Positions 11,496-22,199 of a DNA stretch of 64,000 nt are shown one piece after another. This stretch comes from Physcomitrium patens (lineage: Eukaryota > Streptophyta > Bryopsida > Funariales > Funariaceae). Position 1 is the first letter of the stretch. Every line of letters starts with the position of its first letter. The notes under the pieces are model-generated. The model did no database searches. It was not told the origin of the DNA and was given only the letters and a program-made list of their open reading frames with translations. The translations under genes and the position numbers were made by a program. The stretch is from NCBI RefSeq assembly GCF_000002425.4, contig NC_037267.1, forward strand, positions 7,205,396 to 7,269,395, in the 5' to 3' direction.

Positions 11496-11545
11496 GAACC
11501 TGTGCATCCTCCGATATGCACCAATTTACCCAATTGCTGTTTGAT

Positions 11546-12990
11546 TCAGAATATATCTTCTACGTCTTTGGCCAATTCGTCTTCGTCACCTTCATTATCC
11601 AAATCACTTTCATCTTCTTGCTGTGGAATCTCTATACTTTCATTAAGGTCTTCCATATTCATCTCTGCGTATCTTCGTTTAAATATTTTTACTAGCTTCC
11701 CTGCAATTGGTATTTTCAATTTTGTACCATCCAACTCCCGTAACGAGTAAGTCGCATTATCATGAACTGTTGTTACTACATATGGTCCAAACCAACGTTT
11801 TAAAAATTTCCGCAAAGTACTATGTTGATTATCCAGACTATTGTCATAAACAAATACCCAGTCACCTTCCTCGATTGCTTTTGGTCTCAATCGATGTTGC
11901 TTATCGAATCGCGCCTTGTTTTGTAACCTTGCTCTTTTTAACCTTTCCAATGCTATCCGGACATCTTCCGTTCTTTGCTCCAATTGTCGAATCCTAATAG
12001 CCAAAAGTTCTTCTCTTGTCAATCTATCTTCCCATGGTAGCATACTCCAAGTAAATACCTTTTCTTCAATCGACATAATTGGTTTTTGACCTGTCATAAG
12101 TTCTACTGGCATATATTATGTCACCGAACTATGTGTAGTTCGATCAACCCATAATGCAAATGACAATAGCCGTGGCCACTCTTTAACCTTCCCATTACAA
12201 GCTTTAACCAATGCTTTCACAATCGGCGGGTGACCGCGTTCGCTTTTTGCATTCCCTTCCGGATTATAAGCAGTAGTCAGTGATAGTTTAACTCCACATC
12301 TTTCAAAGAACTTACGAGCTTCTTGTCCATTTAATTCTCCACGATCTGCAGTGATTTTTCCTACGCACCCGTAACGGCAAATGACATCTTCAAGCAAAAA
12401 CCTATAAATCCCCTCTATAGATTTTGTCCTCAATGCTCTTCCTTCTACTTGCTTTGATAAATCTTCACGAGCTAAAACCAAATATCTCATCTGCCATAAC
12501 CCAACCGACATAATAACCAAATCAACAACCCTTTTAAAATGAATAGCCAGAGGATACGTAGGATGAAGACCATCTCGATGTCGGATATTAGAATACAATT
12601 GACAGATTTCACATGACTCTACAAATGAGAGCACATCTCGATATATATTTTTCCACCAATATCGTTCCTTGAGTTTAGCAAAAGTAGCCTAGATTCTTCT
12701 ATGCCCTGCCCATAAACTATCGTGAAATTCCTTTAATAATTTTAGTCTTTCTTCCTTTTTGCCTATCATTCATTGTGGCATCCCAATTCCTTTCTTCGAT
12801 CTCTTCCATAAGAATCCATCTCGAAGTAAAAATCCATATGCTTTTTTTCTTATTTGTTTGAATTTTTCTGTAGACCAATTCCCCTGCTTAGTCAAGATAT
12901 TCAAGTAATGACCAATATCCAATAATTCTCCTTCATAAGATTCTTCAAGAAATAGCTTGTCTTCTCTGTTGAGATTTGATATTGAATAGA
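11546..12990 (-). pseudogene. Integrase of A1
   Basis: The minus strand begins with an HHCC zinc-binding region (EFHDSLWAGH...CEICQ, about 12730-12600). The catalytic core follows in a 172-codon frame (12634-12116) with acidic residues at D38, D97 and E132, a D,D-34/35-E spacing. After one stop a 188-codon frame (12112-11546) carries a basic helix and the GPY module RWFGPYVVTTVHDNATYS. The tail is acidic and ends without a chromodomain. Early part has stops near 12780 and 12690. Integrase inserts the cDNA; this copy's relatives target NCGN sites. Confidence 0.88.
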
Positions 12991-12994
12991 ATTT

Positions 12995-14518
12995 CTATCC
13001 GACGTCATCAATGTCTTCAATCATTTCGTCCTCCCTCTTGTATCTTGCTCGAGATAGCATGTTTGCTACTAAATTGTCCTTCTCAGTAATATGCTTAAAT
13101 TCTGGATTTAGTGACTTAATATAAGCAATCCATCTTAACATTGCAATATCTGGCATTGAACATTTAATAATCATTCCAAGCAATGGCAAGCAATCTATTT
13201 TAATTACTACTACTGCCCCAATCAAATAGTCCTTTTCAGCTTTCATAGCCGAAACGACTCCCCAAAGTTCTCTTTTGACTTGCGAATATGCACGCTGATG
13301 AATACTTAAAACTTTAGCCCCAAATCGAATTGCAAATCTACTCCCATTTGAATCATCTTGATCCACAGCCCATCCAATGGCAATTGGACTAGCGTCCACA
13401 GTAAGAATCACTGGTCTATTGCACTTATAATCAACCTTCCTCAATATTGGAGGTGACATCAATAATTTCTTCAATCTTTGCATTGCCTGAATATGCCTTT
13501 CTTTCCATTCAAATCGGTAACCCTTGCGTAACAGTTCATATAATGGATCCGCTATGTGAGCAAAATGAGGGATCCAGATTCGATAAAATACACATGCACC
13601 CAAAAATCTACGAATCTCTGTTAAAGAATCACAATCCTCTTTCATCCTTCCAATTGCACCAACTTTAGTTGGATCTGGTTTTCTTCCGTAAGATCCACAT
13701 AAATGTCCAACAATCACAACCTCTCGTACTCCAAATACGGACTTCATACCTGATAATGTAAGATGAACTTCTCCAAGCTGAGTTAAAATCTTTTCACAAT
13801 CTTGTATATGATCAACAACATATCTGCGACACCCCCTCGTATCTAAAGTTTCATCCTTGTCTCCTTCTCTGCATGCTTTTATAGGAACATCATCCAGAAA
13901 ATGTATAGTCTTTTCCGGAATAAAATCTCTCAATACCTTATTCATCCCATTCATCATATGCACAACTGAGTTGGTCGCGCCTTGAGGAAGAGTGCACATT
14001 GTAACCAATCCAAGCGGTGTCCTCATCGTTGTCATATCTCTACTTCCTTCGCCAAGTTGAAATTGATCATAACCTGAATACAAATCATCCATTGAATAGA
14101 TCGCCCTTCTAGCAAACGCCTCAGCAAATTCATCCACAATAGGTCCAATTCCTGCATTCCTCACAGTTACTGTATTCACCGGTTGCATATCTTGAATAAA
14201 CCGTAGTGACCCATTCTTCTTAGGTACCGTAAACCATCGACTAGAATACAGCGCAAATGAAGGTTCCAATATTTTCATCTTTATCTTTTCTTTCAATAGT
14301 TCCACCAATTTAGGTAAATGTGCCCTCGGTACTGGAATCGGTCTTAGATTCCAAGGTACATGCGGTACAGTGAAGATAACCATAGGTGTTATAATATTTG
14401 GATCCACACACCCAATTTCATGAGATTCAAAAGCAAACGATCTACCTTGTTTAGCCAACATCTTTTTGAAGCAAGTAATTTCCTTCGGCAATAAAGAACC
14501 ATCAGAATCAATCTTCAA
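12995..14518 (-). CDS. Reverse transcriptase-RNase H of A1 (507 codons, open)
   Basis: The longest open frame in the window. RT: WFTVPKKNGSLRFIQD (95-110), catalytic D at 144/145 (SMDDLYSGYDQF), CTLPQGATNS, and the FLDD box at 207-210, where most Ty3 elements have Y-[LIV]-DD. RNase H: D375 (LTVDAS), E417 (KRELWG), D442 (KIDCLPL). The last acidic residue is replaced: the usual A-D-x-L-S-R reads ANMLSR with N486. So RNase H is probably dead although the frame is open. It is an internal stretch of pol; the first Met is not the native start. Confidence 0.92.
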   Translation of the reverse strand: MKIDSDGSLLPKEITCFKKMLAKQGRSFAFESHEIGCVDPNIITPMVIFTVPHVPWNLRPIPVPRAHLPKLVELLKEKIKMKILEPSFALYSSRWFTVPKKNGSLRFIQDMQPVNTVTVRNAGIGPIVDEFAEAFARRAIYSMDDLYSGYDQFQLGEGSRDMTTMRTPLGLVTMCTLPQGATNSVVHMMNGMNKVLRDFIPEKTIHFLDDVPIKACREGDKDETLDTRGCRRYVVDHIQDCEKILTQLGEVHLTLSGMKSVFGVREVVIVGHLCGSYGRKPDPTKVGAIGRMKEDCDSLTEIRRFLGACVFYRIWIPHFAHIADPLYELLRKGYRFEWKERHIQAMQRLKKLLMSPPILRKVDYKCNRPVILTVDASPIAIGWAVDQDDSNGSRFAIRFGAKVLSIHQRAYSQVKRELWGVVSAMKAEKDYLIGAVVVIKIDCLPLLGMIIKCSMPDIAMLRWIAYIKSLNPEFKHITEKDNLVANMLSRARYKREDEMIEDIDDVG

Positions 14519-15020
14519 TTCATCAAAAGTCTCTTTAGTAAATTAGTGTCCAATACTCATTGGATCTCTTAAACTTGCTTCTTTTGATGCTTCTCCCATT
14601 TGTTCTTTAGAATCTTCTGGTAATGGTCTGGCAACAGGCTTTACCTTCTTATCTGCCGTTTTATATCTTGTCTCTACAGTGACTTCTGGTGCTTGAAAAG
14701 ATTCAAGTATGGTATAAACCTCTCTTGAATGAATCTCAACAATCTTATCATTATCGCCTAACCCAATAGATGTAATCAATTCGAATGAATCTTTCAGTCC
14801 ATTTTCTTCATAAACACCTAAAATCCTCTCATTATCTTACAATGTACCTATTTTGCATAATTGTCCTTCAATATCATATAATCTTTTTCTTTCTTTTCTT
14901 TTAAAATCATCAACTTTGTTATACATAATATTTCTATTCTCGAATATACCAATAAAACTCGCATCAAAGGCACCTTCATCTCGCTAGAGTACCTCCTCTT
15001 TTGTACCTCTATAATCTCGT
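14519..15020 (-). pseudogene. Protease-RT linker of A1
   Basis: A 78-codon frame (14779-14543) of linker sequence lies in the RT frame. Upstream protease is in the other frame, so a frameshift lies between 14780 and 15021. No motif seen. Confidence 0.6.
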
Positions 15021-15929
15021 TTACAGTGGTACCTTCTCAAAATCCTTAAATCCTTCAACAATCTTTGGCAATGGTTTCTCCCTCAACCTATCTCGATTCC
15101 GTTCATGGTTAGGAGGTACTGTTAGAAATTGTACAGCTTTCCTCCCATCCTCACTACGTACCTTTGCATAAGCAGAACCATTGTCAAGTACTTTTGTTTC
15201 CATCCGTGTTGCTATAATATAAGGTTGTCCTAAGATCAACGGATAAGACGTTGTATCTTGAACAAAGAAATGTTGCTCCGTCGCAACATCCCCAATCCAA
15301 ATTTTGACATCTAGACAAGCTCCATATAATTCGCCCCATGTGTTATTAGCTGCTCGAATTGTCCATCCATGTTCCATATCAATTGGCCATTTTTGCTTCT
15401 TATAAAGACCTTTAGACATGAGATTTATTTCAGAACCATGGTCGACTAAAGCAACTATTGGTTCTTCTATATCTCCTACTTTCACCAATACCTCAGTAGT
15501 TGCCCTTGCCCAATGCTTTCGAGTATAATGGCTCAAAGTTCCCATTTCCTTGTCACTAGAATCTTCTAAATGCACTCGTTGATTATACCCATTCTTTTCA
15601 TTTGTTGCTTGCTTGTAACCAATATCAACCTCTTCTTCATCTTTATATATTCTTGCATCAATAGCATGACTCATTCCAGTTTCGCCCATTAATTGCCTCT
15701 TTCGCTTAATGCTGTCAATGATGATATCATGAAACTCCTTCTTTGCAATTCCCAAGACTTCTTTCAATGTGAATTCCACCTTAGCATTTAATATACGTTC
15801 TTCCAACACTCCTTTCAAATTTGTTGCCGCTTCAATGTCAGAAAGTAGTTTATAAGCAATTGATTTGCCCTTATCTTTTGTCTCCTTTGTTTTTTCTCTC
15901 AATGATGCTGAGGTATCCTTTACAGGCAA
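15021..15929 (-). CDS. Aspartic protease region of A1 (302 codons, open)
   Basis: Residues from about 135 form the protease: LVKVGDIEEPIVALVDHGSE with active Asp in D-H-G instead of DSG/DTG, then INLMSKGLYKK. The C-terminal strand-turn YPLILGQPYI is the family's hydrophobic-G motif. Preceding residues are lysine/glutamate rich. It matures Gag-Pol. Open from end to end, unlike most genes here. Confidence 0.82.
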   Translation of the reverse strand: MPVKDTSASLREKTKETKDKGKSIAYKLLSDIEAATNLKGVLEERILNAKVEFTLKEVLGIAKKEFHDIIIDSIKRKRQLMGETGMSHAIDARIYKDEEEVDIGYKQATNEKNGYNQRVHLEDSSDKEMGTLSHYTRKHWARATTEVLVKVGDIEEPIVALVDHGSEINLMSKGLYKKQKWPIDMEHGWTIRAANNTWGELYGACLDVKIWIGDVATEQHFFVQDTTSYPLILGQPYIIATRMETKVLDNGSAYAKVRSEDGRKAVQFLTVPPNHERNRDRLREKPLPKIVEGFKDFEKVPL

Positions 15930-15968
15930 TTCTTGTGAAGCTGCCTCCCGAGCCTTGTCTCCTCAAGT

Positions 15969-16469
15969 TTACCTCTTAGAAGAATTTCCTTCTCTAATAT
16001 CATCAAAATTTTCTCGTCTCTTTTCTTCCATCAAAGCTTCATGTTGGCTCTTAGCAATATATGCATGAACTGAAAGAGACTCAACAAGATTCTCCCAACC
16101 TGTTCTACCTCGTATTGTAGCTGCAGTCCTCAATAACGCTTCTCGAGGTAATTTTTCTTCTTGCATTGTAGAAACGGCAGAAGCCCAAAACTCACTAGTT
16201 TTCGTACTTCCACCAATTTCATCATCTACTCTAGCACCATAACTTGCTCTTTCTCGTGTTGCTGTTTCATGCTCTTTTAGGTAATCTTGAACTAATGCTC
16301 TCATTCTTCCCTTGCCAAAATTGGTTTGAAGAAGATCATTTCTATTTTTCAATGCTATCTTCCCATCTTTCCAGCAAATAATTCCCTGTTGTATCATATT
16401 ATTAAATTCATTGCAATCTTTTCTAGTGTGTGAAGCATCATCACACCAAATGCATCTTTGTACATATCC
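15969..16469 (-). pseudogene. Zinc knuckle and following gag segment of A1
   Basis: CCHC knuckle CIWCDDASHTRKDC (16454-16413; CX2CX4HX4C) for RNA packaging. It is followed by a 142-codon frame (16397-15969) including QTNFGKGRMRALVQDYLKEH. A TAA just before the knuckle separates it from the N-terminal gag frame. Confidence 0.8.
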
Positions 16470-17392
16470 TTATTTTGAAATATTCTTTGAATTGTTCGTA
16501 GAAGTATTCTCTTCAAGTCTTGCCAATTTTATTTGAAGATCTCGCATTCCTCGTATAATTTCTTCCATCCCCATATCTGCTTTCTTTGATAAGGATGTCA
16601 AAGGTTGAACTGTAGGCATTGTTGGTGGTGTTGTACGTACTGGAGCTTTGGGTGCTTGTACTGTTTTCTGAATATTGCTCCTATCCTTCCTCCTTTCTTT
16701 TTTTGTAAGCAACCCCACCGCATCTTCAACGTTCTTCCACTTTGTTGTCAATCCTTCATCTTCTTCTTTGTCTTCAAGAAGAAGTTCTAATTTCCCTTGC
16801 AATTCTCCATGAGCAGCTTGAAGAAATAGATCAACTTTGTTCGGCTCCAATGTCAATTTTTCTACCTTCGACACTGAGAGTACTGCCTCTCAAATTCCCT
16901 TAGTAGCTCTGTTGCTTGCAAATTCTTATTGGGCCGTTCAATCCATTCTAGAAACAACTTCTTAGTAACGCGATCAGCATCTTCCAAGAAATATTCGTCT
17001 TTCAATGCATGTGAAAAAACCTCCCATGAATTTCCATAACGATCCGTAATCGATGTAATGTGGTCTCTTATCTCCGGTATCGTGGCAAGTCCAAATAGTG
17101 CAACCATTTTCTTCTCAGAAACCCGATTTAATTCCATTTCACGAACATAACATCTTAAATACCTTGAAATATTCCTCCCATCAAATTGATCAATTTTATT
17201 GACCATTGCTTGCAATGCTTTGGTTGCCAAAGCTTCCTTTCAATCATTGCTTTGCTGTTGCTGCATTGATAATGAGAAGGCTTGAAACATACTAGCAATA
17301 GACGGATCCATGTGCATACCTTGTCCTTTAAAAGACTCCCCACCAAAAACTCCTCCCAAAAATCCTTCAAAATTTTTATTTTCGTTTTCCAT
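16470..17392 (-). pseudogene. Gag N-terminal and capsid part of A1
   Basis: Native start probably ATG at 17392 (MENENKNFEGFLGG); a TGA interrupts after about 48 codons. The capsid-like part reads IDQFDGRNISRYLRCYVREM and FLEWIERPNKNLQATELLRE, continuing after a frameshift near 16868 into a lysine/glutamate-rich stretch. These sequences resemble Gag of fungal Ty3 elements as I remember them. Confidence 0.78.
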
Positions 17393-17442
17393 AAAATAAA
17401 GATAAAATCAACCGAAATCCAATACCTTCTACCTCAAGCTTT

Positions 17443-17458
17443 CACGTCGGGTTCACCA
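17443..17458 (-). other. Candidate primer binding site of A1
   Basis: TGGTGAACCCGACGTG on the minus strand, four bases after the 5' LTR. It starts with TGG, complementary to a tRNA CCA end. I do not assign the tRNA. Confidence 0.6.
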
Positions 17459-17462
17459 CTTT

Positions 17463-18922
17463 TATCGTATTATGTGCTTTCCTGCTCGAGAACGTGCCGG
17501 GCGTCTGGCTGTAGAAGGTAGTATGGAGATTCGCCAATACTCAAGCAGTCTATCTGTTTTTGACTATTGGAATATAAACCACTGCAAGAATACACTATAA
17601 ATCTATACGAATGCCCTTCGACTGCTTGTTGAAGTCCTTTTTGCCCCAGCCGATAGGTCTCTAGACGTTACAGAGAACCCCGAACAACCCAATCTGTTAA
17701 TATCCGATACCGCTTTGTACTTACGATCTTGTATCCACTGACTGTCTTGTTAGATTAACCCAATAAATTTCATTCACTCCACATACTCAATCCTATAGAC
17801 ACTCTTTTAATTCTTCAATCACAGACGTAACTCGATTTTATAAAACAGTCAAGAGTAATCAAACCCACTTCATTAAAAATCTCAATTCACCATTACAACA
17901 TTGACTTCAGCAACGATTGCCTCAGTCTTCCTAAAACTCTATGAAGAAGAAAAATCCAATTCTTCTTCTTTTCTTCCCCGACCCGAAGCATGAAGCTCCT
18001 CTCCAATCCCATTGATCTTCAAAAACCTCCCATGAAAACGAACTAGTAACCTTGAAAAGAGCTTGAAGCTAGCTCCTCGATCCAAAAAAAAACCCCCCCC
18101 TCCCTTGATCTCATTCTCTCTTTAACCTTATCCTCGGAATTTCTTCAATCTTCCGTCTTAGATCCAGAATTGGCTTCCATCGTCAGAGCTTAGATCCGAA
18201 ATTGACTCCCATCGTCAGAGCTTTCGAAACGGCATAGAGAATAAGACAGCTTGAAACAGAATCGAAACCCCATACTCGGATCCACATTGAGTCGTCCGAC
18301 CAATTCAGGTCTCACATTGGGTAAGATGCCCGTAGTAACTTGGATTTTCTCGTAATTAGACTGCATTGGGTTGGCCGACCAATTCAGGTCTCATATTAGA
18401 TAAGAGTCTAGTAGTAAGACCCGGATTTCCCCGTAATTAGACTGCATTGGGTTGCCCGACCAATATAGGTCTCATATTAGGTACGATGCCCGTAGTAACC
18501 TGGATGTTCCCGTAATTAGACTGCATTGGGTTGCCCGACCAATGCAGGTCTCATATTGGGTAAGATGTCCGTAGTAACTTGGATGTTCCCGTAACTAGAT
18601 TGCATTGGGTTGCCCGACCAATGCAGGTCTCATATTGGGTAAGAGGACCCAGATTGGATTCTTGAAATTGGATCCAATTGGCTCTTCAAACCAGGCTCAT
18701 CCGTCGCGTGAATTGGTCCTTTCTCTTCATGCTGACTCCCGTTATTGGAATCGAATGGAGCATTTCAGTATGCCCCGGCTGACTGTAACGAGGTGATTGA
18801 ACCTGACCACTCAGTATTTGCACTCGAGTTGGTCGTTGCTCCCAATATTCGAGGTAATTGAATATTAATAAAAGTCCCCTTTTTTTTATATTTTCACGAT
18901 ATACTCGTGTTATAACACGACA
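17463..18922 (-). repeat. 5' LTR of A1
   Basis: 1460 bp; five ~79-bp internal units at about 18302-18645. Its inner end reads TATCGT, a decayed TGTCGT. Confidence 0.92.
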
Positions 18923-18926
18923 CCGA

Positions 18927-19613
18927 GAGAATATATTAAGTGAAATATGTGAAGAAGAAATCTTGACATTGAATAATACTTATGTTCTAAGAAAGAGGTT
19001 TAAGGTGATATAGCTAAGATATGATGTTATTCTTGATATGTTATGGCTAGAGGTAGAAAATAAGCAAGTTGATTGAGTAGCAAGAACAATCTCTTTCAAA
19101 GCTGGTAGATGCAAGGTGTCTCTTTATACCTCTATATCAAGTGAAGAGAAAAAACATTCTACAACTAAAAACTTACTCGTAGGGATGATCTTTAAGAAGA
19201 AACAAATATAACATAAGTAACCGGTATATACGGTGGTTCCAAATCTTTCATTAGTGGTGGAAAAGACAACCAAAGGAATAGAATGGGCAGAACAATTCAT
19301 ATAAAAATATCAAGTTGTTTTTTCAATTGACCTACCTAGTGGCATGCCTCTTGATTAAGGTATTTCCTTTCAAATAGAACTTTGCTTAGAGAAAAACAAC
19401 AAGTTAGCTAATTTATTATCAAGCATCAAATGAACTTAAAGAGCTGCAAAAATATTAGACAAACTCTAAGAAAAGGACTTGATTCAAAAAAATACATCAC
19501 CATGGAGAGCACATGTACTCTTTGTACCTAAGAAAGATGGTGGACTTTAACTTTGCAATGACTATTAAGGCTTCAATAAACAGATTATTAAAAATGGATA
19601 TCCACTTCTACGT
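18927..19613 (+). pseudogene. Gyp-C protease end and RT start
   Basis: Continues the protease interrupted at 10108; the C-terminal motif YDVILDMLWLEVEN is at about 19018-19060. After a spacer, IDLPSGMP and then VLFVPKKDGGL mark the beginning of RT (19330-19600). The frame has several stops and ends at 19613 where D1 begins. Confidence 0.72.
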
Positions 19614-20943
19614 TGTTGTGTTGTGGTTTGGCTACCATGTAAAAATAATGTGATTATGTATTTAATATATAATTTACTTAACAACATGGTGAGAGCCATG
19701 TTACTGGATTTTAGTTGGTTATAGAATGTGGTTAAATTACCACTTTAAAAGGAGGTTGTTTAAAAAGATTATCATTAGAATTTGTATAACTTTATTTTCT
19801 TTCGATAGAAGCTTTTGAGATTGATTTTTTTGGTAGTAACTTTAAATATTTAGAAACACCTTTATTAGACATTGGTGACCCTTGAAGTCTTAATTTGATT
19901 CTTTAATTTGGTGTTTAAGGCATATATTGAATAAATCTTGTAAAAAAAAGAATTGGAGAGGAATTTTAGTAATAAAAAGAGAATTTAGGGCATCCATATA
20001 GATGAATGGAGATGGATGATGAAAATCTCCATTCCTATTGGTCAAAAATCATGACCAATGGACTTTGAGGAGGTTGTTCGAGGCCATATTAAAGATTAGG
20101 GTTAGTTTTTTGGGACCATTTAAACTTTAAAGAATAAGATTAGAGAGCTCAGATTTTTGGCTATGATTTTGATACAAATTTTATATGATTTGGAGTTTAT
20201 ATGAAGCAGATATAGGTGCTCAAAGCTAAGGTGTTGATTTAGGAGCTATTGTCACTCTTTTTGACATAATGCATGTGTACAAAAAGCAATTGAAGATCGG
20301 CAACTACAATTGGAGAGAACACTTTTGCAGCTATCTTTTTTGCATACTGCTTGCTAGATTCCAAGTTAAAATAAAGGAGATATTAGATTTTGAAGTCAAT
20401 ACATGCAATCTAAGGGTAATAAGTAACTCGATTTACTAGTGGTTGTTTCTTGAACTATATCTTGAGCAATTTGATAAGATTTTGGCTCAAAATTTCAGGA
20501 AATGTATATGTTCATGTTAAAAAAATTTATACATAATTTTGATGGTCTTTAAATATTGGATTCTTGAGATATTAAGAAAATAGTTTTTAGGTGCTTATAA
20601 ATTAGGGTTTAGAGCATCTGATAGGGTTTCTTAGATGCCAAAAGATCGGTTGTGAATTTGTAATTGTTTTTTTTTTTAATAAAATTTAAGGATGAATCCT
20701 ACCTGTTTTATAAATTTGAGACAAATTGAACTGTTAGATCAAGTGTTATGAATTTATAAAGTTCAAGAAGAGAAAATCCTTTGCAGAAAAAATATGTTTT
20801 GAAGGGATTTTGTTATATTTTGAATTGTATAGAAAATAAAGGAGTTTTGGAAGTTAAGACAAGATATATATAAAAGTTTAAGCTAAACTCTCTATAGCTA
20901 CATACCTAGTATATTCTCAGATAGTAAATCACGTGATACAACA
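19614..20943 (+). mobile_element. D1: solo-type LTR joining two unrelated flanks
   Basis: 1330 bp, TGTTGTGTTGTGG...GATACAACA, homologous end to end with D2 (60036-61369). Left flank is Gyp-C RT (ACGT), right flank is a Chromo chromodomain (ATGG). The lack of a matching duplication and the two different hosts show that it is a recombination joint between two D copies. Confidence 0.85.
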
Positions 20944-21190
20944 ATGGTGCCAAAATAAATTGGAATATCTTGTCTATTGGCTTGAATATGATATTAATGA
21001 ATGGACATAAGAGCCAATAAAGAATCTTGGAAATGTAGCAAAGGCAATAGAGGCTTTTCATTGATGACATCTATCTAAATCAAGATGAAGAATAATTAAT
21101 CTTTGCTATAAAAGAAATAAGATTCTAATAAGAATTTATTCTATCTTCTATCTTTCTTTGTAGTTTTTGTATATTTTTGATGATAAGGAG

Positions 21191-21613
21191 ATGGAGAATC
21201 AATAACTAGTAAATTCAACTTAAGAGCTTTTATTTTCAAATTTATCATATAAGATATTGTGATTGTTACAACCTTAAAGATAAAAAAACTGAGATAAAGA
21301 TTCTTAAGAATGACATGTCCTTCCTCAAATAAATGGCGAGATACAACGTATTTGGTATCACAACCTTGGAAGAAACTCTTGATGTTTAGTGATTTTATTA
21401 GAGGTAGGAACAACTCTTGATGGTATTCTAAATATTTTATTTGAAAGAAGTTACGAAGGCTTCAACAACAACCAAATAACAAGATGGTCTTTCCATCCTA
21501 GTATGGAATGCTATCGATGGTTGAGAGGGCCTATCAACTATCTTCAAAGAGAACAAAGATTGAAATATGTGATAAATATAATTCACCATATTTTAAATTT
21601 CTTCAATATATGA
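21191..21613 (+). pseudogene. Extra 3' ORF, fragment f1
   Basis: 423 bp from ATGGAGAATC to TGA, 102 nt after the pol stop and 40 nt before the LTR. Its last 74 codons are still open and include SYEGFNNNQITRW and YRWLRGPINYLQREQR. Confidence 0.75.
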
Positions 21614-21653
21614 AGATCGCTCCTTGTTGAAGTCATGCCTAGAAAGGAGGTAG

Positions 21654-22199
21654 TATCACGGACATACATGTAAACCAATAATTACTTATATGATTTAGAT
21701 AATAGTAAGTAAAAGTACGTCAATTCCATAATATCTTCTATAGAAGCTTCTTAAAAGCTTTATGGATGTTGCTTTGATTTTATAGGTATTTTTAATTGAC
21801 TTTTTAGATTAAAAATATGATCAATAAGTTGGCCATATGCCACACATGTTAGTAGCTTGAAAAAAAAGCTAACTATGTGGCCCACATATAGAAAACTTGC
21901 CTTGTAAGTTAAGACATATGTCTTGCAAAGTCAACACATATTAGAGGTCCTATAGAACATTGCCATATAGCTCCTAATTAGATAGTATATATAGAGGTAA
22001 GAATAAAGCCGTCTTCATTCTTCTCAATTCTTTTCTTGCTTCTAGTCTAGATTTAAGAATTTCTAGTTTTTTTGTCATTTGGTAGTAGCCATTCTAATTA
22101 TCTTTTAATATACATACTAATTTATTGTTATTTTGCCACTTTTCTTTTGACACATATTTTCCAAGTTTATGCATCTTCTTCCTATTTATGTTCTTGACA
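21654..22199 (+). repeat. Chromo LTR, fragment f1
   Basis: 546 bp; begins TATCACGG (TG decayed to TA) and ends TTCTTGACA. Confidence 0.82.

Larger units (their letters stand above)
10109..18922 (-). mobile_element. A1: nearly complete fungal-type Ty3/gypsy element
   Basis: LTRs of 1375 bp (10109-11483) and 1460 bp (17463-18922) share about 94 percent identity by eye over their outer 590 bp, with TGTCGT...ACGACA ends. The 4-bp duplication CCGA is exact (10105-10108 and 18923-18926), and rejoining it restores the Gyp-C protease frame. Minus-strand order: primer site, gag with CCHC knuckle, protease, RT, RNase H, integrase with GPY module, polypurine tract; no chromodomain. Pol wording (FLDD in RT, RIWIPHFAHI, RWFGPYVV) resembles Ty3 elements I associate with basidiomycete fungi and some early land plants rather than standard angiosperm lineages. 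Reading is interrupted by one gag stop and at least two frameshifts. Confidence 0.92.
20944..22199 (+). mobile_element. Chromo fragment f1: chromodomain, extra ORF, 3' LTR
   Basis: Chromodomain remnant 20950-21088 ending in the usual pol TGA, extra ORF 21191-21613, then a 546-bp LTR (21654-22199, TATCACGG...CTTGACA) after the purine tract AGAAAGGAGG. The upstream part was removed at D1. To the right it abuts Gyp-C2 gag. Confidence 0.82.

Noticed and set aside
21141..21413. 90-codon frame antisense to the extra ORF
   Set aside because: Shadow of the 21191-21613 gene on the other strand; the same happens at 33116-33349 and 40203-40511.
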